A stretch of DNA of 64,000 bases from NCBI GenBank assembly GCA_016721925.1, contig JADKHE010000002.1, positions 1-64,000 of the forward strand. The letters run 5' to 3'. The notes beneath the pieces are model-generated. The model was not told the origin of the DNA. It made no database searches and saw only the letters and a list, made by a program, of their open reading frames with translations. Shown here piece by piece: positions 33,591-41,838 of the stretch. The translations under genes were made by a program, and so were the position numbers. Within the stretch, counting starts at the first letter, position 1; every line of letters begins with the position of its first letter. The stretch is from Candidatus Skiveiella danica. Its GTDB lineage: Bacteria > Pseudomonadota > Gammaproteobacteria > Burkholderiales > Burkholderiaceae_C.

Positions 33591-34205
33591 GGCGAAGCGA
33601 GCCGGTGGCATGCGCCCCAGGCTGCTGTGCGGTCTGATCTCGTTGTAGTCCGTTCGCCAGGCCGCCACGGCCATCCTGGCCTGGTGCAAGGTCTCGAACC
33701 AGCACTCGTTCAAGTGCTCGTCACGAAACAACGCAGCGCGATCCAGAACGCGGGTGACGTACTGGCCTGAGATGCCGAAGTCCACCGCGATGTCCACGCT
33801 CTCGTGGCTGAAGTCATCGGCCACGGTCAGGTACTTCAGACGCCGCCCGCCCGAGAGGCTGTCGCTCACAAAATCCATGCTCCAGACCTCATTGACCGTG
33901 CGAGCCAGTTGAAGCGGCACACGCTCGTTGACAGGGCGCTTGCCCTTCTTGCGACGGCGCACAGCCAGATTGGCTTGCCGGTAGAGGCGGTACACGCGCT
34001 TGTGATTGACCCCGGGAAACTGCGGGCGCAGCAGATCGTGGATGCGCCGATAGCCAAAGCGGCGACGCACATGCGCGATCTCCACGATCTTCTCGTGCAA
34101 CTCCACGGTGGCCTGATCGGCCTGCGGCGGATGGCGGTAGCAGTCGCGGGAGAGCCCCACAAGACGGCACGCGCGGCGTTCGGACAAATGGTGTTCGCTG
34201 ACCAT
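33557..34205 (-). pseudogene. IS3-family transposase orfB, internally deleted and truncated
   Basis: The frame opens with MVSEHHLSERRACRLVGLSRD and includes the first catalytic aspartate in WSMDFVSDSL. It then jumps from RVLDRAALF directly to RDEHLNECWFE at about 33721-33727. The roughly 50 residues that normally lie between, which hold the second aspartate and the catalytic glutamate, are missing. The reading frame runs on past 33557 into the neighbouring gene as far as 33315, which is not real coding sequence. Confidence 0.85.
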
Positions 34206-34237
34206 GATCCGGATCGCCTCGCGCCTGGCCTGTGGGG

Positions 34238-34504
34238 CTAGCGCTTTACCCCCAGAACGCTCTTGAGCGCGTGCATGTCCAGGTGGGCCTCGGCCAGCAG
34301 CCGCTTGAGCTTGGCGTTCTCGGATTCGAGCTCGCGCAGGCGCTGGGCTTCAGAGACCTGCATGCCGCCGAACTTGGCGCGCCACTTGTAAAACGTCGCA
34401 TCGCTGAAGCCGCCATTGCGGCACAGCTCCTTGATCGGCATGCCGGCCTCGGCCTGCTTGAGGAAGCCGATGATCTGTTCCTCGGTGAATCTGCTCTTCT
34501 TCAT
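34238..34504 (-). CDS. IS3-family transposase orfA
   Basis: An 88-residue DNA-binding subunit: MKKSRFTEEQIIGFLKQAE, then the helix-turn-helix segment NGGFSDATFYKWRAKFGG, then a leucine-zipper-like LRELESENAKLKRLLAEAHLD. In intact elements it is fused to orfB by programmed frameshifting near its end (LKSVLGVKR). The start at 34504 begins the conserved domain; an ATG three codons upstream is possible. Confidence 0.88.
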   Translation of the reverse strand: MKKSRFTEEQIIGFLKQAEAGMPIKELCRNGGFSDATFYKWRAKFGGMQVSEAQRLRELESENAKLKRLLAEAHLDMHALKSVLGVKR

Positions 34505-34577
34505 GTCCGTCATTCTCCTGGTGGTTGACGGACTTCACTAACTTCAGTTTGGTACGGCTGGCGGGGAGCAGGTCACT

Positions 34578-34982
34578 ATGCACATCCTGTGCCGTCCTCA
34601 CGAGGTATCGGCCTTCATAGAAGCCTACCCTGACCCAGCCCTCACAACCCTAATCCAACAGCGCCTGTCGGACCTATTGCAAGCCGATGACTCGCCTATG
34701 GAGCAACTGACCATGGAGGAGCTTGTGTTCTTCGTTGTCCCTGAGCCAGGCGAAACCATCCCGCAGCTGGTGGAAGCGCTTGGAACTGACCTCCAGACGG
34801 TTGATGGGTGTCCCCTGTGGGAGTTCATCGAAGAGCACACGACCTGCTATGAATTTGTGATCGTCCTAGACGACTCCGGATTCGGCGCCGAGGTGTTCAT
34901 TCCCAAGACCGGAATGGATGCTGACCTATTGGCCCTGTGTCAGCTGCATGCCGCGCCAGTAAAGGAGGGCATCGATCCATGA
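34578..34982 (+). CDS. Hypothetical protein (134 aa)
   Basis: A 134-residue acidic, soluble protein that I do not recognise. Distinct segments are PMEQLTMEELVFFVVPEPGE and CYEFVIVLDDSGFGAEVFIP, which suggest an alpha/beta fold. No motif or membrane segment is visible. The ATG lies only three bases after the right end of the IS, so the native promoter and possibly the true start were displaced by the insertion. Confidence 0.6.
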   Translation: MHILCRPHEVSAFIEAYPDPALTTLIQQRLSDLLQADDSPMEQLTMEELVFFVVPEPGETIPQLVEALGTDLQTVDGCPLWEFIEEHTTCYEFVIVLDDSGFGAEVFIPKTGMDADLLALCQLHAAPVKEGIDP

Positions 34983-35003
34983 GACCTGTTCATTCACCGC
35001 CAC

Positions 35004-35030
35004 AAGCCACCCACGAGGTGGTTTTTTTTT
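35004..35030 (+). terminator. Short terminator hairpin
   Basis: CCACC / GGTGG stem (35007-35011, 35017-35021) with a five-base loop followed by nine T residues. It separates the 134-residue gene from the next one. Confidence 0.55.
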
Positions 35031-35052
35031 CGCCTGCCGAAAGGAGAACTGC

Positions 35053-35244
35053 ATGACCACACCCACCAATGAAGTCGTCGCTGATCTGGTTTCCAAGCTG
35101 GACAGCAACCTGCATGAAGCATTTGACGAACGCGCATCCATCAGGGAGTTCGATGGTGGCCTGACTCGTGAACTTGCTGAGTGTCTGGCCTTGCTTGATG
35201 TGATCCGACAGTACCCGAAAGAAGTGTTGTCGCTGCTGGCCTGA
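35053..35244 (+). CDS. Hypothetical protein (63 aa)
   Basis: A 63-residue acidic helical protein, MTTPTNEVVADLVSKLDSNL at the start. AAAGGAG lies eight to twelve bases before the ATG, which supports expression. It is not recognised and has no visible motif. Confidence 0.5.
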   Translation: MTTPTNEVVADLVSKLDSNLHEAFDERASIREFDGGLTRELAECLALLDVIRQYPKEVLSLLA

Positions 35245-35336
35245 AGCCGATTGCGGCAAACGATCCACCTTATATGAAAGGCCATTCAGGTCGTTCATTT
35301 CCTTCCATTTATCAATCTCAACCAAGGAGTATTTCC

Positions 35337-35864
35337 ATGTCTGAAACCAACACCCCCATCGAAGAAATCACAACTGAAAACGCGTCCGAAATGCCTGCCG
35401 ATAACCACGCTGATACACCGGAGGAACCCACGCCGGAAATCGATCCCGTCGAAGAGCAGTTCACTGGAGACTGCCCCTCGATCTCGGGCCGTTCCATCCT
35501 GACCTATGCCATCGGTCGCCACAAAGACACGGGTGAACTCCACCTGCGCATCGTGGAGAACAGTGGCAAGGGCATGTGGTTCCCTGGCTGGGCTTCGGCC
35601 AAGAATATCGACGCCATCGTGAAAGGTGCAACCGAGCTGACGGCCAAGTCTTTTCACTCGCTGCATCCAGGCAAGTCCATCAACACGGGCGGATTCGTCA
35701 TGGCGGTGCTGCGTGACCTTGGCCTGATCCGGGCCAATGAAGAGAACACGCGCCTTCATGAGCACGTCCCTGCAACCACGTTCGAGAAAGTGGCCATGGC
35801 TCGCATGGGTCAGGTGATGGAAGCGCCAGCCAAGTCCGGCAAGCGCAAAGGGAAGGCGGTTTGA
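35337..35864 (+). CDS. Hypothetical protein (175 aa)
   Basis: A 175-residue protein, not recognised. Residues 1-45 are an acidic, disordered, E/T/P-rich leader. The folded part (about 50-165) has SISGRSILTYAIGRHKDTGELHLRI, broken by a turn, then GKGMWFPGWASAKNIDAIV and SINTGGFVMAVLRDLGLI. It ends in a basic KSGKRKGKAV. AAGGAG at 35324-35329 supports the start at 35337. It lies directly before the integrase remnant. Confidence 0.6.
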   Translation: MSETNTPIEEITTENASEMPADNHADTPEEPTPEIDPVEEQFTGDCPSISGRSILTYAIGRHKDTGELHLRIVENSGKGMWFPGWASAKNIDAIVKGATELTAKSFHSLHPGKSINTGGFVMAVLRDLGLIRANEENTRLHEHVPATTFEKVAMARMGQVMEAPAKSGKRKGKAV

Positions 35865-36483
35865 CTTGGTTCTTGAGCTCAATCGCACGCCTCAAGCTGT
35901 TCAATCCAGACAACCGATTGAATCACCAACTCAGTCCAGAAGCTCTTGAGCGATTGCTAGAGGTATTGCGTACTGACCAAAACAGGCCGGTCTGCAATGT
36001 TGCCTTGTTTCTGCTTTCAACGGGCGCAAGACTGAACGAAGCGCTGACGGCCACTTGGGATCAGATCGACACGGCGAATCGTGTATGGCGAATTCCGGCG
36101 GCAAACAGCAAGAGCAAACGTGTGCGATCTGTGCCGTTGAACGACAGCGCAATGGAGGTGCTGGAGGGCCTTGGAACTGAGGTCAAGGTGGGACGTTTGT
36201 TCGTGAGCAGTAAAACAGGGGAACCGCTGGGACACATCCACAAGGGTGTGGTCGCATTCGTTCAGCGCTGGCCTTCCGACACTGCGCCTGCATACGTTAA
36301 GAGCCTGTTTGCCTCATTCTTGGTCAATAGCGGAAAATCCCCTCTACACCGTGCAGAAGATCCTGGCCACTCGTCACATGCGGGTTACAGGGACGCTACG
36401 CGGTCCTCAATTCGCAATCTTTGATGGATGCTGCCAACAGTGCGTCCATGATCATCAAAGGGGCAATGCGGGAAGCTGCATAG
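35861..36483 (+). pseudogene. Tyrosine recombinase (integrase) remnant, catalytic domain
   Basis: The frame from 35861 encodes LARLKLFN-type sequence and FLLSTGARLNEALTATWDQID, which carries the first catalytic arginine, then NSKSKRVRSVPLNDSAMEVL. From about 36245 the homology moves between frames: GLPTLRLHTLR in one, FASFLVNSGKS in another, LYTVQKIL, then GHSSHA, and finally RYAVLNSQSLMDAANSASMI ending at the TAG of 36481-36483. At least four frameshifts are needed, and the N-terminal arm- and core-binding domains are absent. It points at attR. Confidence 0.85.
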
Positions 36484-36815
36484 TGGTGACACTTGACGAC
36501 GAGGCCGGGGCGGTGCGACGCTTTATCGGCAGTGGCCCAGGTTGTGCCAAGGGGCGCGGGGCAGGGTAGGGCATGGCACCTGCGCCCCCGGAGCTGGGAT
36601 AGGGCATTTTCCCGGCGGGGGATGCAGGCCGAACTTCGGTTGCGGCTCGGCTCAGGTGCCGGAACTCATTGAATCTGGTGGAGAAAGTCCGGCGGACGCC
36701 CAAACGATCTCGTAGACTTTCGGAATAGGCTCGGTCAGTGGTGGGGAGGGCGAGGGGGAAAAAAGAAGACCTTACGATTCTTGGGCTTACGCGCGCCGAG
36801 GGGGGAGGGTGTTTT
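36484..36815. other. Non-coding stretch between integrase remnant and attR
   Basis: About 330 bases with no convincing gene, purine-rich on the + strand in its last part (around 36745-36770 and 36797-36811). No repeat matching the arm-site cluster of the left end was found by eye. Confidence 0.5.
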
Positions 36816-36851
36816 CTTTGGTCGTTGGTTCAAGTCCAACACGCCCTACCA
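36816..36851 (+). repeat. attR: 36-bp direct repeat
   Basis: Identical to 27997-28032, the 3' end of tRNA-Met, including the CCA. It is not part of a complete tRNA here: the bases before it do not form the 5' half. Confidence 0.9.
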
Positions 36852-36862
36852 GCAAATTCAGT

Positions 36863-36870
36863 GGTATAAT
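36863..36870 (+). promoter_or_regulatory. Extended -10 promoter of tRNA-Arg
   Basis: TGG directly followed by a perfect TATAAT (36865-36870), ten bases before the tRNA 5' end. The -35 region falls inside attR. Confidence 0.55.
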
Positions 36871-36880
36871 ATGAGACTTG

Positions 36881-36957
36881 GCGGCTGTAGCTCAGCTGGA
36901 TAGAGTACTTGGCTACGAACCAAGGGGTCGTGGGTTCGATTCCTGCCAGCCGCACCA
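36881..36957 (+). tRNA. tRNA-Arg(ACG)
   Basis: A 77-base tRNA with encoded CCA. Acceptor GCGGCTG pairs with CAGCCGC; the anticodon loop CTACGAA gives ACG. It would have stood next to tRNA-Met before the island inserted. Confidence 0.97.
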
Positions 36958-36965
36958 AAAAGACG

Positions 36966-36996
36966 AAAAGCCTGCAACGAAAGTTGCAGGCTTTTT
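36966..36996 (+). terminator. Rho-independent terminator after tRNA-Arg
   Basis: A 13-base perfect stem AAAAGCCTGCAAC / GTTGCAGGCTTTT with the stable GAAA tetraloop, followed by T residues. Confidence 0.9.
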
Positions 36997-37032
36997 CGTT
37001 GGTCGTTCATTGTCTTGGGTTGGAGTACTGTC

Positions 37033-37587
37033 ATGAGCAAGGCGTTTACCCGCGAAGAGACGGCGGGCGATGACGACGACGCCGCGTTGCCGCAGGTTCC
37101 TGCTGGTACCCGCAACTACATCACGCCGGCCGGATATGCGCGATTGCGGTCCGAATTGCTGGACCTGATCGACGTCGAGCGGCCGAAGGTGGTCGACGTC
37201 GTGCACTGGGCCGCCAGCAACGGGGACAGGTCGGAAAACGGCGACTATCTCTATGGGAAAAAACGGCTGCGCGAGATTGATCGCCGCATCCGTTTCCTGA
37301 CCAAGCGCCTCGAAGTGGCCGAATTGACCGACCCTTCGGTACACCATGGAAACGAGCAGGTTTTTTTCGGCGCAGAAGTGACCTACATCGACGAGGACGG
37401 CATGCGAACTACCATCGTGATCCTCGGCATCGACGAAGCCGACAGCGCGCGAGGCGAGGTCACCTGGGTTTCACCGATTGCCAGGACCTTGCTGAAGGCC
37501 CGTGTCGGTGACGTGCTTCGATTTGTCACCCCAGGCGGGACAAAGGAAATCGAGGTGGTGGGTGTCCGCTATCCGAAAGGCATTTGA
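37033..37587 (+). CDS. greB: Transcription elongation factor GreB
   Basis: A 184-residue Gre factor that stimulates RNA cleavage by stalled RNA polymerase. The N-terminal coiled coil includes ITPAGYARLRSELLDL and the acidic tip SNGDRSENGDYLYGKK. The C-terminal FKBP-like domain contains EVTYIDEDG and ISPIA-type VSPIARTLLKARVGD. The YGKKRLREIDRRIRFL segment is typical of GreB rather than GreA. It is convergent with spoT, 14 bases away. Confidence 0.93.
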   Translation: MSKAFTREETAGDDDDAALPQVPAGTRNYITPAGYARLRSELLDLIDVERPKVVDVVHWAASNGDRSENGDYLYGKKRLREIDRRIRFLTKRLEVAELTDPSVHHGNEQVFFGAEVTYIDEDGMRTTIVILGIDEADSARGEVTWVSPIARTLLKARVGDVLRFVTPGGTKEIEVVGVRYPKGI

Positions 37588-37601
37588 ACGGCGCGGCAAG
37601 C

Positions 37602-39863
37602 TCAGCTGGCAGGTCGGGTACGGTTTGCGCGGAGCACCGACGTCGTGCGGTTCAGGGCGCGGAGCACCCCATCAAGATGGGTGCTGTCGCGAACGGCGAT
37701 CAGGAACCGGAGATCGGTGGCTTCTTGTGCGGCCTCCTCACCCATGTCCATGTGAATGATGTCTGCCTCTGCGCCTGCAAAGGCCGACGCGACCCTCGCC
37801 AGCACACCCTTGCCGTTGGTCACCGTGACGATCACGCCGGTCTCGAACGGTCGCGCGGGCTCGTCCGCCCATTCCACATGGATGAACCGCTCCGCATCCT
37901 TGTGACGCAGGCGTGACGCGACGGGGCAGTCCGCGATGTGGACCACCAGGCCTTCGCCGCGACCAAGGTATCCCACGATGGGATCACCAGGAACCGGACG
38001 GCAACACGGTGCATACTGGACCGAGGCATTTTCGGCTCCGTCGAGCGAAACGGCACCTTGGGAGACGGTTTCATGGGCCGTGTAGCGTTCGCGGGTCATC
38101 AGCAAGGCATCGGGCTTTTCCCCGCGTTCGCCGAGCATCGTGACCAAGCGCTTGGCCACGATGCTGGCGATACGCCGGCCAAGTCCGATGTCGGTCAGCA
38201 GCTCGGCCTTGTTCCTGTTGCCAGTGAACCGGATCAGCTTTTCCCAGATGGGCTGATACACGGCGTCATCTGAAGGCAGTTTCTCGATGCCTTCTGCGCG
38301 AAGCGCTTGAGCAAGCAGTTTTTCGCCCAGAGCCTGTGACTCTGCCTGTGCCATCGTCTTCAGGTGGTGGCGAATCTTGGAGCGTGCCCGCCCGGTGCGC
38401 ACGAAGCCGAGCCAGGCCGGGTTGGGCGTTGAGACGGGGGCAATGATGATCTCCACCACATCGCCGTTCTTCAGTTCCGTGCGCAGCGGCACCTGCTCTC
38501 CATTGATCTTGGCAGCAGCGGTGTGATCACCGACATTGCTATGGATGGCATAGGCGAAATCCACCACCGTCGCGCCTCGAGGAAGGGCCATGATCTGGCT
38601 TTTCGGGGTGAAGACATAAACCGCGTCCGGGAACAGATCGACCTTGACGTGGTCCCAGAACTCCGCGGCGTCACGGGTCTCATCCTGGATGTCCAGAAGC
38701 GACTGCAGCCATTTGACCCCCAGACGTCCGGCTGTCGGACTGTTAGGGTCTGTTGCCTTGTACAACCAGTGCGCGGCCACTCCCGACTCGGCGACCACGT
38801 GCATGGCCTCGGTCCGCATCTGAAACTCCACGTTGACACCGGCAGGGCCGACCAGCGTGGTATGGAGCGACTGGTAGCCGTTGAGCTTGGCGATGGCGAT
38901 GTAGTCCTTGAAGCGGCCGGGAACCGGCTTGTACATCTGATGAAGCACACCGAGCGCCGTGTAGCAGTCCGTCACGGTGGGGACGATGACCCGGAACCCG
39001 TAGATGTCGGTCACCTGGGCAAAGCTCAGGTGCTTCTCATCCATCTTCCGGTAGATTGAGTACAGGGACTTCTCGCGTCCGGCGATCCTGACCTTCATGC
39101 CGATGGAGGCAAAGGCCGCTTCGACTTCACGCCGGACTTTCTGAATGAGATCGCGCCGTCGGTTGCGCGCCCGGCCCACCGCTTTGGACAAGACCGCATA
39201 ACGCCACGGGCGCAGGTAGCGGAACGACAAGTCCTGCAGTTCCCGGTAGGTCTGGTTCAGACCCAGGCGGTGCGCGATGGGCGCGTAGATCTCAAGGGTT
39301 TCCGCCGATATGCGGGCCCACTTGGACCGCGGCATGTCGCCCATGGTGCGCATGTTGTGGGTTCGGTCGGCCAGCTTGATGAGGATCACCCGGACGTCCC
39401 GCGCCATGGCCAGCAGCATCTTGCGAAACGACTCGGCCTGGTTTTCTTCCCGGGTATGAAACTGAAGGCGGTCGAGTTTCGTCAGTCCGTCGACGAGTTC
39501 CGCCACCGGGGCGCCAAAACGCTCGATCAGGTCCGTCTTGGTGACGCCGCAATCCTCCATCGCGTCGTGCAACAACGCAGCCATGAGGGCCTGCGCATCA
39601 AGCTTCCATTCGGCGCACTGGACGGCGACTGCGATCGGGTGCGTGATGTAGGGTTCGCCACTGTTGCGGAGCTGTCCCAGGTGTGCCTCGTCCGCGTAAC
39701 GGTACGCGCGCCGAACCTGCTCGATGTCGCCTGCACTGAGATAGTCGAGACGTTCGGTCAGCGCAGCAAAGCTGGCCGCAGCCGCATTGGCGGCAGCCAG
39801 AGGCCCGCCTTCCTTCTTTCGGGAGGCAACAGGCAGTGAGGTGGGGGGGACGACCGCGCTCAT
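37602..39863 (-). CDS. spoT: Bifunctional (p)ppGpp synthetase/hydrolase
   Basis: A 753-residue RelA/SpoT homologue controlling the stringent response. The hydrolase domain has an intact HD motif (ALLHDAMEDC) near residue 98, the synthetase domain contains GREKSLYSIYRKM and YGFRVIV, and the TGS domain VYVFTPKSQIMALPRGAT is followed by an RIS region with CCRPVPGD and a C-terminal ACT domain. The complete HD marks it as SpoT-type rather than RelA. It follows rpoZ, as in most proteobacteria, but a terminator separates them. Confidence 0.96.
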   Translation of the reverse strand: MSAVVPPTSLPVASRKKEGGPLAAANAAAASFAALTERLDYLSAGDIEQVRRAYRYADEAHLGQLRNSGEPYITHPIAVAVQCAEWKLDAQALMAALLHDAMEDCGVTKTDLIERFGAPVAELVDGLTKLDRLQFHTREENQAESFRKMLLAMARDVRVILIKLADRTHNMRTMGDMPRSKWARISAETLEIYAPIAHRLGLNQTYRELQDLSFRYLRPWRYAVLSKAVGRARNRRRDLIQKVRREVEAAFASIGMKVRIAGREKSLYSIYRKMDEKHLSFAQVTDIYGFRVIVPTVTDCYTALGVLHQMYKPVPGRFKDYIAIAKLNGYQSLHTTLVGPAGVNVEFQMRTEAMHVVAESGVAAHWLYKATDPNSPTAGRLGVKWLQSLLDIQDETRDAAEFWDHVKVDLFPDAVYVFTPKSQIMALPRGATVVDFAYAIHSNVGDHTAAAKINGEQVPLRTELKNGDVVEIIIAPVSTPNPAWLGFVRTGRARSKIRHHLKTMAQAESQALGEKLLAQALRAEGIEKLPSDDAVYQPIWEKLIRFTGNRNKAELLTDIGLGRRIASIVAKRLVTMLGERGEKPDALLMTRERYTAHETVSQGAVSLDGAENASVQYAPCCRPVPGDPIVGYLGRGEGLVVHIADCPVASRLRHKDAERFIHVEWADEPARPFETGVIVTVTNGKGVLARVASAFAGAEADIIHMDMGEEAAQEATDLRFLIAVRDSTHLDGVLRALNRTTSVLRANRTRPAS

Positions 39864-39904
39864 ACCCTTACTGTAGCTCGGTCAGGGAACAAATGGGTCT
39901 GGCA

Positions 39905-39932
39905 AGAAAAAAGCACCGCCGAGCGGTGCTTT
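39905..39932 (-). terminator. Rho-independent terminator after rpoZ
   Basis: Nine-base stem AAGCACCGC / GCGGTGCTT at 39911-39931 with a three-base loop, followed on the minus strand by TTTTTCTT. It lies between rpoZ and spoT. Confidence 0.85.
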
Positions 39933-39957
39933 CTGGTCGGGTGCGAGGCCGCCGAAC

Positions 39958-40161
39958 TCAGCCAGGCACCTTCTTCAGCATTTCAAGGCCGACCTTGCCC
40001 GCAGCAATCTCGCGCAAGGCAGTGACGCCCGGCTTGTTGCGGCTCTCGATCTTTGGCGCGTGGCCCTGGCTCAGCATGCGCGCCCGGTACGTGGCGGCGA
40101 GAACCAGCTGGAAACGGTTCGGGATCTTCTGCAGGCAGTCTTCAACGGTAATGCGGGCCAT
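39958..40161 (-). CDS. rpoZ: DNA-directed RNA polymerase subunit omega
   Basis: A 67-residue omega subunit that stabilises the beta' subunit. MARITVEDCLQKIPNRFQLV is the family N-terminus, followed by AATYRARML and NKPGVTALREIAAGKV. It is 14 bases after gmk in the yicC-gmk-rpoZ operon. Confidence 0.97.
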   Translation of the reverse strand: MARITVEDCLQKIPNRFQLVLAATYRARMLSQGHAPKIESRNKPGVTALREIAAGKVGLEMLKKVPG

Positions 40162-40175
40162 GGTGTTCCAGGTGA

Positions 40176-40835
40176 CTAGTCGATGTTGAGGGCTTTGAAG
40201 GTGTCGGCACGGGCGCGGCGCTGGGCCGTGTACTTGAGCCGTTGGGCATGAACGATTGCTTTGAGGTCGAAAAGTGCCCGTTCAAATAACTCGTTGATTA
40301 TAACGAAGTCGAATTCGCGCACCTGTCGCATCTCCTTTTCGGCATTTCGCAGTCGCAGTTCGATCACATCGGCGGCGTCTTCGCCCCGGCGTTCCAGGCG
40401 GGACCGGAGCTCTTCCCAGCTTGGGGGAAGAATGAAGATCAGGACGGCATTCGAAAAGATCCGCTTGATCTGGATCGCACCCTGGAAGTCGATTTCCAGC
40501 ACCACGTCCGCGCCGGTCGCGATCCGGTCTTCGATGGCCTTGCGCGATGTGCCATAGCGCCGACCGTGGACATGGGCCCATTCCACAAAGGCTTCGCCAA
40601 GGACCATCGCGTCGAACTCGGGTTCAGAGACGAAGAAGTACTCCCGGCCGTGTTTCTCCTGGCCGCGCGGCGGGCGTGTGGTGTGCGAGACCGACGGTTG
40701 CACACCCGAGTCGAGTTCCATCAAGGCCTTCACCAGGCTGGATTTCCCGGCGCCGCTAGGCGCGGCGACCACAAACAAGTTGCCTGGATAGTCCATAAGT
40801 CGATTCAATGCGTTGCGTTTCGGAGATGCGTTCAC
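40176..40835 (-). CDS. gmk: Guanylate kinase
   Basis: A 219-residue kinase converting GMP to GDP. The P-loop is APSGAGKSSL near residue 25; SHTTRPPRGQE and GREYFFVSEPEF are the GMP-binding segments. The start at 40835 overlaps the yicC stop by four bases (ATGA); an ATG at 40796 (MDYPGN) is an alternative that would give the more usual length. Confidence 0.95.
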   Translation of the reverse strand: MNASPKRNALNRLMDYPGNLFVVAAPSGAGKSSLVKALMELDSGVQPSVSHTTRPPRGQEKHGREYFFVSEPEFDAMVLGEAFVEWAHVHGRRYGTSRKAIEDRIATGADVVLEIDFQGAIQIKRIFSNAVLIFILPPSWEELRSRLERRGEDAADVIELRLRNAEKEMRQVREFDFVIINELFERALFDLKAIVHAQRLKYTAQRRARADTFKALNID

Positions 40836-41749
40836 TCGATGTTCTGAACCTGCTCGCGCATCTGCTCGATGAGAACCTTCATGTCGACCGAGATGCGGGT
40901 CATCTCGAGCGTGGCCGACTTGGAGCCCAGCGTGTTGGCCTCCCGGTGCAGTTCCTGGATCAGGAAATCGAGCCGCTTGCCGATTTCCCCGCCCTTGCCG
41001 ACCAGGCGTTCGATTTCGTCCAGATGCGAGTTCAGGCGCGTCAGCTCCTCAGCGACGTCGATCCGGATGGCGAATGCGGTCGCCTCGGTCAATGCCCGAT
41101 CCTGGGCGCCTTCCGGCAAGGTAGTGCCGTCCGTCAGGGCCATCGCCTCGCGCCAGCGTTCCAGAAAACGGGCCTGTTGCGCGGCCACCAGCTGGGGAAC
41201 CAGCGGCACCGCCCTCAAACCCAGTTGTTTCAACTGGCCAAGGCGATCCATCAGCATGCTGGCCAGGCGGGCGCCTTCACGTTCGCGCGCCTCCAGCAGG
41301 GCCGTAACGGCGCGTTCGGCCAGCGGCAGCAGATCCTGCCCGGGATCGCTCGCCTGTGTGGATTCCGTCGAGGACAGCCGGATCACGTCGGCAACGCTCA
41401 GGGGGGTCGCGTCAGGCAGCCAGGCGCGAACGTTGTCCTGCACCGCATTCAACCGTTGCAACAGCCGTGGCGATGGCTCTGTGACGGCTGAGGCCGAGCC
41501 GGCGTCGATGGCGGCCCTGACTTCGACCTTGCCACGCTTGATGTGGCGGGTGATCAGCTCACGCAGGGCGGGTTCGTGCTGGCGCAGCTCATCTGGCAGA
41601 CGCAGGCTCAGGTCCAGAAACCGGCTGTTGACCGAACGAATCTCGAGCCCGAGCCGCTGGACCGGTGTCGATCGGGACTCGGGCCCGGCCGGACTCTGGG
41701 GTGCACTTTGCTGTACGCCCGCATAGCCGGTCATGCTGTAAACTGACAT
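40832..41749 (-). CDS. yicC: YicC-family endoribonuclease-like protein
   Basis: A 305-residue YicC-family protein. MSVYSMTGYA is the family N-terminus, followed by LEIRSVNSRFLDLSLRLP; the C-terminal DUF1732 part has LIQELHREANTLGSKSA. Characterised members are endoribonucleases acting on small RNAs. The start at 41749 begins the conserved motif. It leads the yicC-gmk-rpoZ operon and is divergent from the kinase gene. Confidence 0.94.
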   Translation of the reverse strand: MSVYSMTGYAGVQQSAPQSPAGPESRSTPVQRLGLEIRSVNSRFLDLSLRLPDELRQHEPALRELITRHIKRGKVEVRAAIDAGSASAVTEPSPRLLQRLNAVQDNVRAWLPDATPLSVADVIRLSSTESTQASDPGQDLLPLAERAVTALLEAREREGARLASMLMDRLGQLKQLGLRAVPLVPQLVAAQQARFLERWREAMALTDGTTLPEGAQDRALTEATAFAIRIDVAEELTRLNSHLDEIERLVGKGGEIGKRLDFLIQELHREANTLGSKSATLEMTRISVDMKVLIEQMREQVQNIE

Positions 41750-41838
41750 TGAAGATCCCTGTTGGTGGTTGCGAGCCGCGTTTTCTGAGGCTTTGCCGGG
41801 CACTCAAACCTGTACCTGTGGTCGATACATCCCAAATT

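Larger units (their letters stand above)
33557..34575 (-). mobile_element. IS3-family insertion sequence remnant
   Basis: Contains orfA and a defective orfB on the minus strand. The right end is marked by GGGGAGCAGGTCA at 34563-34575, whose complement TGACCTGCTCCCC is a typical IS3-family terminal repeat beginning with TG. No matching end is found on the left: the element stops within the last codons of orfB at the palindrome. With about 1.0 kb instead of about 1.2 kb, and the catalytic centre deleted, it cannot move by itself. Confidence 0.82.
28033..36851. mobile_element. Genomic island integrated in tRNA-Met
   Basis: An 8.8-kb block between the two copies of the 36-bp repeat. It contains mostly small genes of unknown function, a WYL regulator, an XRE regulator, an IS3-family remnant and, next to the right repeat, a broken tyrosine integrase. 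The stretch from about 30300 to 33560 is visibly AT-richer than the flanks. No plasmid replication or conjugation genes are seen. With the integrase broken, the island is probably fixed in place unless helped from elsewhere. Confidence 0.85.
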
